A stretch of 64,000 bases of DNA from positions 64,409,739-64,473,738 of the forward strand of contig CM028379.1 in the NCBI GenBank assembly GCA_013146195.2. The letters run 5' to 3'. Shown one piece after another: positions 23,880 through 34,546 of this stretch. The translations under genes were made by a program, and so were the position numbers. The DNA is from Codonopsis lanceolata (taxonomy: Eukaryota; Streptophyta; Magnoliopsida; Asterales; Campanulaceae). Below the pieces are notes generated by a model, which saw nothing but the letters and a program-made list of their open reading frames with translations, ran no database searches and was not told the DNA's origin. Position 1 is the stretch's first letter. Each line of letters begins with the position of its first letter.

Positions 23880-26567
23880 AAAGGAAAGGGAAGAAAAGAT
23901 ACATAAGCTACCAAGGTCTTTTCCTTTGCCTTTGTGCAACCTCCTTTCTCTTCTTTCGCTCTAGCTCTTCAATCTGCGTTGGTATGGCTAAATCATCTGC
24001 ATCGGTCTGAGTGCGGTGGAGCGAGCGATAGTCAATTCTTCACGAAGAGCGGTTGTTCTCTTCCATCGACATTACGTTGATAGACCTCATTTGCTTCTCC
24101 TTCTTGATGGCGGATCACGATCACGGTTGGCATTCATTATGTCGTGAGCGAGTTGCGGCGAGGTTGTTGAGTTCGAAGTGGAGGGCGGTCGAGTGGCGAG
24201 ATGGAGAGTGATGGCGTGGAATAACTCGTAGAAAATGGAGCCTATGATACGGCAACCTTCATCCCGTTGGCGTCGATGTTGATTTTGACATCGGTGAAGT
24301 CGTCTTGCATTTGTCCAAAAGCGAGTCGAGACATCCTCTTGAAATTGTCGAAAATAGCGGCGATTCGGTCGTTGGCCTTGGCTCGCCAGCTGCGGTGGCT
24401 ACTTCGGCGGTAGCGGTTGATATGCTTATAAGCTTCGCGCCTAGCCGCTGGTAGATGGCATCTAGCCGAGATAAAACTTCATCATTGGTTGGTGATGGGA
24501 AGTAGATGCTTGGCCAATGTGAATGGTGTCGGCGGAGGCAGAGTCCTGCAGCCCCTGAAGGGGGTTTGTTGGAGAGAGGGGAGTTCGGAGGTGGAAGAGG
24601 ATGAGTCTTGGGTTGGTATGGTGTTGGTGGAAGAGGATATGGTTATAGGGGAAGGTGGAGGTGGGGTTGGTGGGGAATCTAGTTCCATATCAGTGTCAGA
24701 ATTTTCACTGATATGGGAGGATTGGAGAATGGGTTCGGTAGAGAACTAGAAGGAAGGGGCAGGGTAGAAGAGGGATTTTGGTTTTTGAAGAGAAGGTTGA
24801 GGAGGTTGAGAAGGTTGAGAGGGTTGAGAGGTAGGAATGAAGAGATCTGCTACTGACGAAAGTTCGAAGAGCAACTTGGCAGCAGCAGGGTCCAATGGTT
24901 GTGGTGTGGTTGATAAAGTTGGATGGGATTGGTGAGGTGGGGAAGGGGTAGATGGGTCACGTGAGTAGTTGAAGGTGAGGGAGGAGGAGAGATGGGGTCA
25001 GTCGCCGGCTCCTCCCGATTTTGAGCTCCTCTGAGGATAGACTCCTCCGGAGGTGGTGAATTCCTCTGAGTAGATGACTCAGAAGGAATAGATGAAGGGT
25101 TGATAGGTAAGGTTTGGGCGTCGGTAGTTGGTTGGGCGTCGGTAGATGGTTGTGCGTCGGTAGAGGGTTGGGCGTTGGTAGAGGATGGTGGACCGGTAGC
25201 TCTCCTTTTCTTCCTTAGCGGCTGAATAGGAGACTCAGATGCTTCATCGGTAGAGGTTGGAGGGACTGCCGGTGGCTAGTCTTCGAAGGTTTTACGAAGT
25301 CTCCTTCGTTTTGGTTTGGGAGTGGATGCATTAGATGGTGAGGGTGGATGGCTGGATTGGGTAGATGGAGGAGAGGAATGGCTGGATTGGCCTGGAGCCT
25401 TCTTCTTCTGGCCTTCCTTCATCTCCTTTCTGATCCATTTGGCCTGCTCCTCTTCAGTTGGAGTTGCCACTTCCGGCCTTGTTTTCTTGGCTATGCCCTT
25501 GGCTGCCATTTTGGACCTTAGCAGCAGCTCTGCCTCATCAGCCAGGCCTTTGGCCTTTAGATGGAGGTCCGTGGCCACTTGATCGTCAAATTTTGCAGAG
25601 GCCTTTTTGTAGGTCCTGCTCGCCGCTTCATGTGCTTCCATGTTGAAGCGGGTGACCAAGATAGGTGCAAGCTTGGCCACTTTGTCAAGAGAGACCGGCG
25701 GTAGACCTTTCTGCAGCCGTCGCTTGTTCTCGTATTTAGTGTATTTACTGAAAAACGAGGTTGTGATTTGCTTGTCCTTGGCCACTGTAAGCAACTCATC
25801 TTCTTTCAAAGAAGAGTTGATGTTTGCATCATCCCTCAAAAGGGCATTGATCAGCCTGACGAAGGGCGTTTGCGAGTGGGGTTGTTCTTAGCTTTCTCCA
25901 CCCACCTGCTTAGCTCGTCGAAAATGATGAGCCCCAGTTGAGGCGTAGTTGGAGGAATACAACAAGATCGTCGTGTTGATTTGTTGGTAGGTAAACATGT
26001 CATGAGCTCTACTTTTGAATAGGAGCCCCTTGTCTAGAAGATGGCTGGTGCAGTAGACGTCAAGAGGGAACAAATTTGAGCATTTTCCCTTGTGGCTCAG
26101 GGAGGTGTCTACTCCCTCATGGCTTCCCCAGGCATGTAAAGCCTCGACCATGGTTCTTTGAAAGAGCTCCACCGTAATGCGCAGATGATGGTGGAAATTG
26201 ATTTAGCGGTGGCGAGAGATGGGACGGCCTCGAATCCACCCGCGAAGAAGCGATCGGTTCATGAGCTCCATTCTTTGATAAAATTCTTACGCGAGGGAAG
26301 ATCTTGTAGTTTTGTCGTTGAGGCGTAAGAGAGGCGAGAATCGAGGCGTCCATATCCTCGCAAGCTTTCATGCCTTGGCGGCTATAGAGTTGATTGAGTG
26401 AAGGTCGATGCACATGCCGAAATATATAACCGGGTCCAAAGCGACAATAATGTCATGAGAGGTGGGATAGATGGGGTATCCTGGAAGGTTGATATTCGAA
26501 TTGGGAGGAATGACATTTTTAGGGTTCAAAGCCTTCCCGCTGTCGCGCTTTGATTTTGAAGTTCTTG
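23880..26567 (-). pseudogene. Accessory region downstream of copia pol; function unknown
   Basis: Pieces run in the same direction as pol. 26567-26368 has KSKRDSGKALNPKNV and NLPGYPIYPTSHDIIVALDP. 26413-25888 holds broken pieces including SLSHKGKCSNLFPLDVYCTS and, in another frame, FDELSRWVEKAKNNPTRK. 25839-25276 is open (187 codons) with SLKEDELLTVAKDKQITTSF and a basic, Pro/Ser-rich C-terminus (SSPPSTQSSHPPSPSN, KPKRRRLRK). A Pro-rich tract continues to 24482, including three repeats of DAQPSTDAQP type near 25110-25165, then a likely helical segment near 24260-24480 (SRLDAIYQRLGAKL; IAAIFDNFKRMSRLAFGQMQ). SIRE-like elements often carry an env-like or other ORF here. I do not recognise a fold. 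Confidence 0.55.
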
Positions 26568-27053
26568 CTGACGAAAGAAAACCAAAATAAAAATTAGGGC
26601 TTTTCATCTAGACATCTAAACAAGTAGGAATTTCAAAGTTTTCTAAAATAATTGAAATTTTCGAAGCAAAAACTTGAAACCCTAGATTGTTTAGAGAAAC
26701 CACACTCGAGAAATGCATAACAGAAGTTTTCATAAGAGTAAACAATGAATATACATAAAAGCATTGTTAGTATTCAAGTTTGTAAGAACAACAATGGCGA
26801 ATCAATGTTCAAACTTGAAAATGACCGTTTGAATTCCAAAACGTTTTTAGGTTGATAATGAAATGCAGAACAGTACATAGAAAATTACGAGTAGAGAAGA
26901 AAGGAGCGTACCATTGTTGATGATGAGAAGAAGAAAGGAACTTGAAATTGCAGAAAGTAGTTACTCAGAGAGAGAGAGAGAGAGAGAAATATTTACGTTG
27001 CTCAAAGGGTTTCGTAAAGTTTGCAAATGACGGTTCAGAGGACTATTTAAAGG
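26568..27053 (-). promoter_or_regulatory. Possible promoter, leader and intron ahead of the accessory region
   Basis: On the minus strand: TATA-like CCTTTAAATAGTC (27053-27041), a CT-rich leader with (CT)n at 26987-26967, then CAACA-ATG (ATG at 26914) followed at once by GTACGC, a donor-like sequence. A pyrimidine tract ending TTTCGTCAG lies at 26568, where the accessory reading frame opens. It resembles a plant leader with an intron at the start codon. The reading phase of ATG does not fit the downstream frame without one extra nucleotide, so the call is tentative. Confidence 0.35.
26967..26987 (+). repeat. (AG)n microsatellite
   Basis: About ten AG units on the plus strand, equal to (CT)n in the minus-strand leader. 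Confidence 0.9.
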
Positions 27054-27284
27054 CGAGAATTTTAGTTAGCGGGAACTTAAGATATTTTCTTAAGTACCAA
27101 ATTTTGTCCTTGACCCCCTTTATTGCTTTATAAACCTCTTTAGCAAAAAAAATAGACTAAGTAAGAATACTAACCTTTAAGTCTTCCCAGGTAAAGGATA
27201 ACTTACGTCTTCAGATTAGTCTAAAATCTTGAGTCTACGGTATGAAAGAAACATTAACAAAATATTAACCTTAAGCGATAGGAT
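27054..27284. other. Non-coding gap between copia pol and accessory leader
   Basis: AT-rich, with no ORF and no LTR start. It may hold upstream elements of the possible internal promoter. Confidence 0.4.
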
Positions 27285-27800
27285 CAATCATACCAAGATT
27301 TCTCCTTAAATAAGCAAACTGGTGGCATCCGGTGGTTTTGTGAGAATGTCCGCAATTGATGCTCGGTTGGAACATATTCCAAATGATGTTACCTTTTTCC
27401 ACATGATCTTTGAGGAAAGTGATAACGAATATCAATGTGCTTTGTCTTTGAATGCATCACTGGATTTTTGGAGACCGAGATAGCCGATGTGTTGTCACAC
27501 ATGATTGGGCGGTTTGATCTTGATGTTGTAGTCCACTAGTTGTTGCTTCATCCATAGCTTGAGAGCAACAATGCGCTGCGGCAATGTATTATGCTTTGTG
27601 GTTGAAGTTTGCCACCGATCCTTGTTTCTTGCAAGACCATGAGACAAGTCTATTTCCAAGAAATTGACAAGTCCCACTGGTGCTTCTTACGCTCACTTTG
27701 CAGGTGCATAATCTGCATCCGAGTATCCAACTAGATTGAAAGTTGTTGGTTTTGGAATACCGATGCCTAGATTTGTTGTTTTTGAAACATATCGATGATA
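27285..27800 (-). pseudogene. RNase H domain of SIRE-like copia pol
   Basis: Readable in mixed frames: VGYSDADYAPAK (normally an SDADWAGC-type first Asp motif), then VRSTSGTCQFLGNRLVSWSC and KKQGSVANFNHKA, YIAAAQCIVALKLWMKQQLV, KHIDI-type text near 27410, and the end FAYLRRNLGMIDPIA near 27290. Ty1/copia RNase H ends this way. Multiple frameshifts. Confidence 0.7.
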
Positions 27801-28860
27801 CGTTTGGCGGCAAGCAAATGTGACTCCTTTGGATCTGCTGAAATCTAGCACAAACACAAAGCGACAAACATAATGTCGGTCTACTAGCAATAAGGTAAAG
27901 AAGTGAACCTATGATTCCTCGGTACTTGGTCATGTTCTCTTGCTTTCCCTTTTCATCTTTGTCAAGATGGCGGTCGGTAGACATTGGAGTTTCAAATCCT
28001 TTAGGTGAATCAAGACCAAACTTCTTGATTAGTTCCTTTGCATATTTGGTTTGGTGATGAAGATTCCGTCGAAGTGCATTGTATCTGCGGTCTAGAAAAT
28101 AGGTAAGTTCACCCATCATGCTCATCTCGAACTTGCTTTGCATCGACTTCTCGAATCTTTTTACAGGCTTTGGTTAGTTGATCCAAAGATGATGTAGATC
28201 CACATAGATTTGTACCTAGAAGAGAATGGCCTTTGTGCTTGAGGATGAATAAAGTAGTGTCTATTCTTCCTCTCACGAATCCTTGTTCAATTAAGAACTT
28301 GGATAGAGTTTCATACCAAGCTCTAGGAGCTTGCTTCGGGCCGTAGAGAGCTTTCTTGAGTCGGTAGGCGTGATCCGGTTTATGCGAATGACAAATCACG
28401 GAGGTTGTTCCACGTATCTGATTTCTTGAAGATCACCATTCGAAGGCACTCTTTACATCCATCGATACACTTTGAAGTCCATGAACGATGCATAGGCTAG
28501 AAAGATTTCGATTGCTTCTATCTAGCAACAGAGCAAAAGTTTCATCAAAGTCAATTCCTTCTTCCTGTGCCGGTAGCCTTGAGCAACCAATCTAGCTTTA
28601 TTTACGGTGACATTTCCATCTTCATCTCTTTTATTTGAAACCCACTTGGTGCCGATGACCTGGATGATCGGATCGGTCTTTGAACTAAGCTCCACACCTT
28701 ACATCTTTCAAAGCGGTTCGGCTCTTCTTGCATAGCTTCAATCCGGTTATGATCTTCGATAGCTTCATCAATCTTCTTTGGTTCGAGTTCGATACAAATG
28801 CATAAGCAAACATAGTTTCTTCTCGAACCTTATTTCTGCATTTAACTCTGAGTTGAGATC
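27801..28860 (-). pseudogene. Reverse transcriptase domain of SIRE-like copia pol
   Basis: Segments: SMDVKSAF-NGDLQEIRYVEQPP near 28390-28470 (an Arg codon replaces the expected Leu before NG), HAYRLKKALYGPKQAPRAWY near 28310-28370, FLIEQGFVRGRIDTTLFILK near 28240-28300, then SKFEMSMMGELTYFLDRRYN at 28060-28140 and KYRGIIGSLLYLIASRP near 27890. The YVDD catalytic motif near 28195 reads tat-gtg-gat followed by CTACATC, so the second Asp is lost and the frame shifts. Inactive as written. Confidence 0.8.
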
Positions 28861-28899
28861 ACCAATGATTTGAGAAATGGGATGATCTCTTGCTTCAAT

Positions 28900-30130
28900 A
28901 ATAGTTGGAGGAAGATCACTTCGGTGGGTTCTTCCCTTAAGAATTGAGTTGGTTGAGAAGGAGATTCACCAAAATATGGTTTAGAAGAAATAGATCTTCA
29001 AAACTTTCATTTTCTCGGTGAACAAGAAGGATGAGAGATCGTAAAGGTGCTTGGGGTAAAATGAAGAGATGGGTTCAGGGTCAGCGTAGATGAGTTGTTA
29101 TCGGTAAGCAGTTCTCGTCTACGGTGCAAGGGTTATCGGTATTGATGGTTCTCGCAGCTGCCGATTTTTGATGAGGAGTGGAAGTAGATGTTGTATTTGT
29201 ACTGTCTCATCATTATCGAATCATTAGCAACGCTCGAGCCTTTCTAGGCTCTAACAAGTCATATTCATCAAAAGAAACATGCATGTATTCTAAAATTTTT
29301 AAATTAGATTTACTAAAAATGCGAAATGCTTTTGAATGTTTGGAATACCCAGAAAAATTCCTTCCTCGATTTTGCATCAAATTTTCCTCTATATTCTTTT
29401 CCATTATAAAGAATAAAACATTTACAAGAAGATTTTAAGAAATCCTATGTTTGGGGGATCTTCCTCTCCATATTTCATATGGAGTTTTATTATGAAACTT
29501 GTTTACTGTGGATCTATTTTGGGTAAAACATGCGCGGTGTTGATTCGCCAAAAAATACTTTGAAGTTTGGCTCTGAGCATTGTTCTTCTACTCAATCGTT
29601 GTCTCGTTTCTTTCGTTCAGCTACACACAAGCTTTGTTGAGGAGTACCGGCGGAGAAGTTGTGACCGATCCCGTGGTCATCGCAGTATTTTTCTACTCCA
29701 TTGTTCTTGAATTCAGTGTCGTTGTCTGATCTTATGTCACAAATGTCTTCAAGCTTTTGAGTTTGAAGTCTTCTGAAAAGTGCAGTGACTAGATCATACG
29801 TTTCATCTTTAGATGTCATGGTTTCAATCCAAGTGAATCTAGAGTAGTCATCAACTACTACAAGTGTGTACTTGTCTCCGTAAATACCGCTATTGTGATA
29901 GGTCCAAAGAGATCCATATGCGTAAGTTGAAGAGGTCTGCTTTGTTGATAATACATACTTTCTTTTGAAGGAAGACTTGGAAAGTTTTCCTAGTTGGCAA
30001 GCTTTACAACTTCGTCATGATCGCAGAACAGGTAGACCTCGACAAGCCCGCTTTTGGAGAGCTTGGAGAGGTGCTTGAAGTTGAGGTGATCGAGACGCTT
30101 GTGCCATAGCCGTTGTTGTCACGAACATTG
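28900..30130 (-). pseudogene. Integrase domain of SIRE-like copia pol
   Basis: The zinc-binding N-terminus reads WHKRLDHLNFKHLSKLSKSG near 30050-30110, typical of SIRE-like integrase (H-x4-H, then a Cys pair). The core (29592-29819) has MTSKDETYDLVTALFRRLQT, IRSDNDTEFKNNGVEKYC with the catalytic SDN/TEF segment, and the segment GIGHNFSAGTPQQ. The C-terminal part is in many frames. Several frameshifts separate the parts. Confidence 0.75.
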
Positions 30131-30200
30131 TTGGCTACTAGACACGAGGTTTGAGAATCTCCTTAGAAGATTTAAGTCCACGACATAGGCGTTTCCTTGT

Positions 30201-30560
30201 CTATTGCCTGGTCGATTGTAGAGCAGATTCACCTTTGTCTTTGATGAGGCACTGGTTGGAGTTGAATTGGCATAGAAGTCCTTTGTCGCAGAATTGGGAT
30301 ATGCTCAGAAGATTGTGCTTTAAACCACTTACTAGAGAGACTTTGTTGATGGAGAGATTTCCTCTAGTAATTGAGCCATATCCAATTGTTTTTCCTCTTG
30401 CATTATCACCGAAAATAACAGTGGGTCCTTTTGCTTCTATATCGTAAGAAGACTTACGTTCCCGATCAATATGTGTCTTGGAGCGACCACGTCTAGGTAC
30501 CGATGTCTTTGTTTTCGATTCTATAGCCATGAAGCATTCTCGAAAAAGAATTAAAGTAAA
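30201..30560 (-). pseudogene. Protease domain of SIRE-like copia pol
   Basis: The C-terminal part is open: GPTVIFGDNARGKTIGYGSI, TRGNLSINKVSLVSGLKHNL, LSISQFCDKGLLCQFNSNQC. In a second frame near 30440-30500 one reads YLDVVAPRHI where this family has YLDSGCSRHM. The change sits at GACGTGGTCGCTCC against an expected GACAGTGGTTGCTC, so the DSG active site is destroyed by the loss of one A in CAG plus another change. Confidence 0.7.
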
Positions 30561-32812
30561 CAAGGTACCCTTTATTTTCTTTCGGGTCCTAAGGATTAGC
30601 AACCTTTTGCAACCCATACCTGCTTGACCTTGAGAGAACTAGGTCTCTCAGATCTTGGAGTGAACCTTAGCAGGCATTCTGGTGCCAGATGGCCTAAGCA
30701 ATTGCAAGAGTGACATAAATGGAAAGTCCACAGTGAACTGTTAGTGACTTTGACTGAAGAGGGACTATGATCTTTCCTTTTCTTAACATTCATTTTTGGT
30801 TCAGCTTGTTTGTTGATGGTAGATTTAATTGGTTTCTTTTGAATCTTCCTAGGTAGGTTACCAATAGACTTAGCTTTAGCTTTTCTGTTGATTACCTTTC
30901 CAGAAGGATTTGGTAGAATACCTTTAAGTTTACCTTCACCAGGTAAAGGAGCCTTGCCTGTTTCATAGACAAACTTGATGATTCGTAGAGGTTCGGTAGG
31001 TCTACCGCCCGGACTTTGCCTTAGCATAGCTGTTGCCGGCAGACTTCACTTTCTCTACCGTTACCTTTTCAGGTTTCTCATTTGAGTTAGTCATTTTGGC
31101 TTTTCCTTTCTGAACTTTGGGATAAATGTAAGGGACACTTGAATAACCAAGGCCTTGTTTCCCTATATTTCCAAATGTCTGTTTAGAGAAGGAAATATCA
31201 TTTGCAGTCTCGGAGGATTCACCTTTCTCTATGGTGAAGAGGTTGTCGGAAGAGGCACATCGAATATCCTATGCCGGTTTATCATTACTAGATTTTTTGG
31301 CTTGAAAGGATTTCTTGAATGCATCCTTGGAGGCATTCGAGGAGTCAATTGTCTTTTGCAAGGCAATTTTCTCTAGGTCAAGTCCTTTGATGTGCTCGAT
31401 AGACAGTCAATTTTGTCATAGAAATTTGTTTTCTTCCTTGATTTGATACTCTTTGTTGTGACTATTGAGAGTTTGAATCTCAGCTGCCATCATAGATTTC
31501 TCAGCTGTAAGTTTCTCACAGTTCTTGGCCAGTTTAACATAGGCTACTCTAAAGGAATTAAATTCTTCAAGCATATCTTGATTGTCCTTGAGAAGTTCTT
31601 CCTTAGTGAAGGCATCCTTGTTGGTTTCATTTTTGTCCAAAGGACTAGGTGAAACCGACTTCATTTTCGAGTCATAGGTAGGACGTGAGTCATGAGCTAT
31701 TAAGCATATGTTGGCTTGCTCACAATCCTCTTCCTCCTCTTAAGATCGGTCTCAAACCATGTAGCAACTTTGTTTGTCTTCTATTCTATGTCTTCACCAA
31801 CATACCCTTTTGTTTTTGAAATTTTCTAAAAGAGGGTTTTCGGTATGCTTCAAATTTTGGCTTAGGACATTTTGAGGCAAAATGACCGAGTTTCCTACGG
31901 TTATAACACACAAGCTCTTCCTTAGATGAGCTTTACCATTTTCCTAAAAGGTTGTTGGTGTGTGTTCTTCCTTCCATATTTTGCAAATTTTTGAAAAGAA
32001 AACGTTTTACAAACATTGCAAATTGTTCATCGATAAAAAGTCATTTTCACGGGGAAGAAGTGGAAGGTTTGTTTTCAACAAAGATGATTTCTTCTTGGAC
32101 CATGGTGGCAAGGATACAGTTCTGAACTGTTTGTCTTGCTCTAGAGCTTGATTAACTTCAAGTTCATAAACCTTTAAACTTGCGTAGAGACTACGAAGAG
32201 TCATCTCGTTTAAGTTCTTGGATTCTTTCATAGCCGTGGTCTTAACATGCCATAAGCTACCTAGAGCCTAGAAACCTCATGTTCATTTCCTTTTTGTCAT
32301 ACGTTTTTCCTAGAGAAAAGCAAGCTATTAATTACCTCCTTTGGCGATCGTATGCTTGTCTCAAGGTTTCCTTAGGATCCTTTTTGAAAGAATCAAAGCT
32401 AGCTGGATGTATGTATATTTTTTGTTGTCTCTTGTGTCTTGGTCTCCTTCCAAGTATTCCACAAAGCTTCCCACATCTCTTTTGCAGTTGTACATCGAAT
32501 CACTTCTTTGGTATGTGCTTGTGTCTAGAGAGCTGGTGATTATGTTGATTGCTTTCTTTGTCAAGTTCTACGACTTTCTATCATCCTCGTCCATTCGATT
32601 CTTCTTTTGGTACTGAGGATTCCAGCGATGGAGGCTAGAAGATCGGCCTTCATTGGTACATGTTGACCTGCAGTGACACATTTCCATAATCTGTTGTCAA
32701 TAGAGTTCATGAATCTCATTACTTTATCCTTCCATACATCAAAATGTCCTTCGTCCAATATTGGGGCGTGGTTAGCATTAGATGTAGGCAGCATATAGTG
32801 TGTTTGTGCCAT
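30561..32812 (-). pseudogene. Gag of SIRE-like copia element
   Basis: ATG at 32812 (MAQTHYMLPTSNANHAPIL), followed by GHFDVWKDKVMRFMNSIDNR and LWKC, the copia gag opening. 32007-32231 has LYASLKVYELEVNQALEQ; 31416-31664 is a likely coiled coil (NQDMLEEFNSFRVAYVKLAK, NCEKLTAEKSMMAAEIQTL). Zinc knuckle 1 near 31868-31910 reads CYNRRKLGHFASKC: the second Cys is Arg. Motif 2 near 30665-30710 reads CHSCNCLGHLAPEC, intact. A lysine-rich segment lies between (30780-30960). Large coiled-coil gags with two knuckle-like motifs suit the SIRE lineage. Broken by frameshifts. Confidence 0.75.
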
Positions 32813-32866
32813 TATATCGTATCTCACAAGAGTTTAATCTTGGAAAAACTTGTTTTCAAAGAGTAA

Positions 32867-32879
32867 GGCTCTGATACCA
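32867..32879 (-). promoter_or_regulatory. Primer-binding site, initiator-Met tRNA
   Basis: Minus-strand TGGTATCAGAGCC, an exact match to the usual complement of the initiator tRNA-Met 3' end, 2 bp from the LTR end CACA. Confidence 0.9.
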
Positions 32880-32881
32880 AT

Positions 32882-34096
32882 TGTGGGTCCCAATGGCCAC
32901 AATAATAAGCTAGAAGGGGGGGTTGAATAGCTTATTATACACTTAAAACTTTTAAGTAAATTCTTTTGAAAGTTACTTGCAATCTATCGAAGAGAATCAA
33001 GTAGCGGAAGACCTTCAAAGAAGTTGTTCAGTGCAGATAAGTACTAGGTAGACCTTTGACGGTTTACTTAAGTTACTCTGTAAATGGATAATATAAACAA
33101 AGATGATAATCAGTTCAAGTATCAGACAAACAGTAAGAAATAACACAAATGTTTTGGGATGGTTCACACTATAATGAGTGCTACGTCCACCACCAAGGCA
33201 GTCAACCTTGGATATAAATTGTGCACTATGTTTTCCACTTAGATCAATTACAAAGAATATCCCTAATGGATCGTGTACAAAATATTGACTTGTGTTTGGG
33301 GTCTAGGGAATTAAATATCGTAAATACAAGATATTTAATTCGATGCTGAAAATATAGTTAATGAATGTAAACTACAAGAAGATAAAACAATAAGTGTTGA
33401 TGCGGCTTCTTGTTGTTGACGAGGACTTCTAGATCTGTTGAGGATCTCTTGATTGCTGGTGAAGGACTTGGAGTTATGAAGTTTCAGAGCAATCCTTTAA
33501 GTGTTCGATTGATTCTGTACAGTTGTTTTATTCCAGTCTTCAATGGCAGTATTTATAGCAGGTGCACTTCAAAAGATCCGTTGGAGGAGACGAAGACTTC
33601 AACAGCTCTTTTCATTAATGCATTAAATGCATGAGGCTGTCAGTCAAGGATTTTCGTCTTCCACAGATATCTAGAGCGGTAATGATTTACGAGATCTTCA
33701 AAAGGTGGGCGATTTAGATGTCGGATCGAGAGTTGTAGCGAGAAAGTAGGAGGCGATGCTTTTTCTGCTTTTCGGAAAGGTTGCTTTCGGCTTGATATGT
33801 CGGGAATGTCTTGGATTAATTCAATTAACACTTTAGGATAAGTTTGAATTAATCCAATCAATCTTTCTTTGGATAGGACACGTCATAGAAGATTAGGTGG
33901 ACACATAGTCTACCGGATTTGTGGCCTTCGGTCTTAGATTAAGCATATGGAGAGGTCTTCGTGAACACGAAAAGTCCTATAAAAAACTATACAAGGCAAA
34001 GTTCTATACACAGTTGCCACGCTAATCGATACGCAGCCCGATTAGCCACTGAAGTATAAAACTAATGTAATGTACTGAACAGATATAAATCTAACA
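32882..34096 (-). repeat. 5' LTR of the SIRE-like element
   Basis: On the minus strand it starts TGTTAGATTTATATCTG at 34096 and ends GGGACCCACA at 32882 beside the PBS; 1,215 bp. Near the end is the CCCCCCTTCTAGC-type block (32915-32925) common in LTRs of this lineage. 'ggctgcgtatcgattagcgt' (near 34025-34045) resembles 'ggctacgtaccggttagtgt' in the LTR at 62274. Confidence 0.8.
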
Positions 34097-34102
34097 TGAG
34101 AA

Positions 34103-34400
34103 TCAATAGAACCCCTCAAGCTTTCCCAGATAAGGCTTGAGCCTGGCATCTGGCAGTTCCAGTCCCTTGAAGCAAGGGTAATACATGATGTCTATGCATG
34201 CCCCCGTGTCGAGTAGAACTTTGTGAACTTGCCAGTTGTTCACCAAACAGGAAATAACCAGCGACTGCTCGGATGCCAAGGGGGGTGCTTGCCAACTCGC
34301 TACGGGTAAAACAGATGTTTTGCTCACCTGCCCGCTGTATCGCTAGTGTGTTGACAGCCTTAGACAAGGAATAGATGTGCTTCCCGAGCTGTGTGCTAGA
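34103..34400 (-). pseudogene. Protease fragment of Tat-like element
   Basis: 34103-34327 reads PLASEQSLVISCLVNNWQVH then KVLLDTGACIDIMYYPCFKG: the aspartic protease motif D-T-G-A is intact. It ends where the SIRE-like LTR begins. Upstream text (RNICFTRSELASTPLGIRAV) is in another frame. Confidence 0.8.
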
Positions 34401-34546
34401 TGGAAGCTCCTCCTGAATCATATTTATCACCCCTCGAATCCGAGGGGCATGGCCGCCTCTTCCTCTTGGGGGTCTTCCTTGGTCGTTATTGGCATTATTT
34501 CCCGTACCCTGATCTCATTTAAAGCGGTCCAGCTTGCCCACGTTAA

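Larger units (their letters stand above)
23860..34096 (-). mobile_element. Ty1/copia SIRE-like element, 3' LTR not found
   Basis: Minus-strand order: 5' LTR (34096-32882), PBS, gag with coiled coil and two zinc-knuckle-like motifs, protease, integrase, RT, RNase H (ending ~27285), then a long accessory region down to ~23880. Integrase before RT is the Ty1/copia order. The large coiled-coil gag and extra region after pol fit the SIRE/Maximus lineage. The 3' LTR is missing: the copy meets the A-run of LINE 1 at ~23860. All genes are broken. Confidence 0.8.

Noticed and set aside
25316..25646. Plus-strand Trp/Asp-rich ORFs
   Set aside because: Antisense shadows of the minus-strand accessory region.
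32867..32885. tRNA-Met gene
   Set aside because: Only 13 nt match; it is a primer-binding site beside an LTR.
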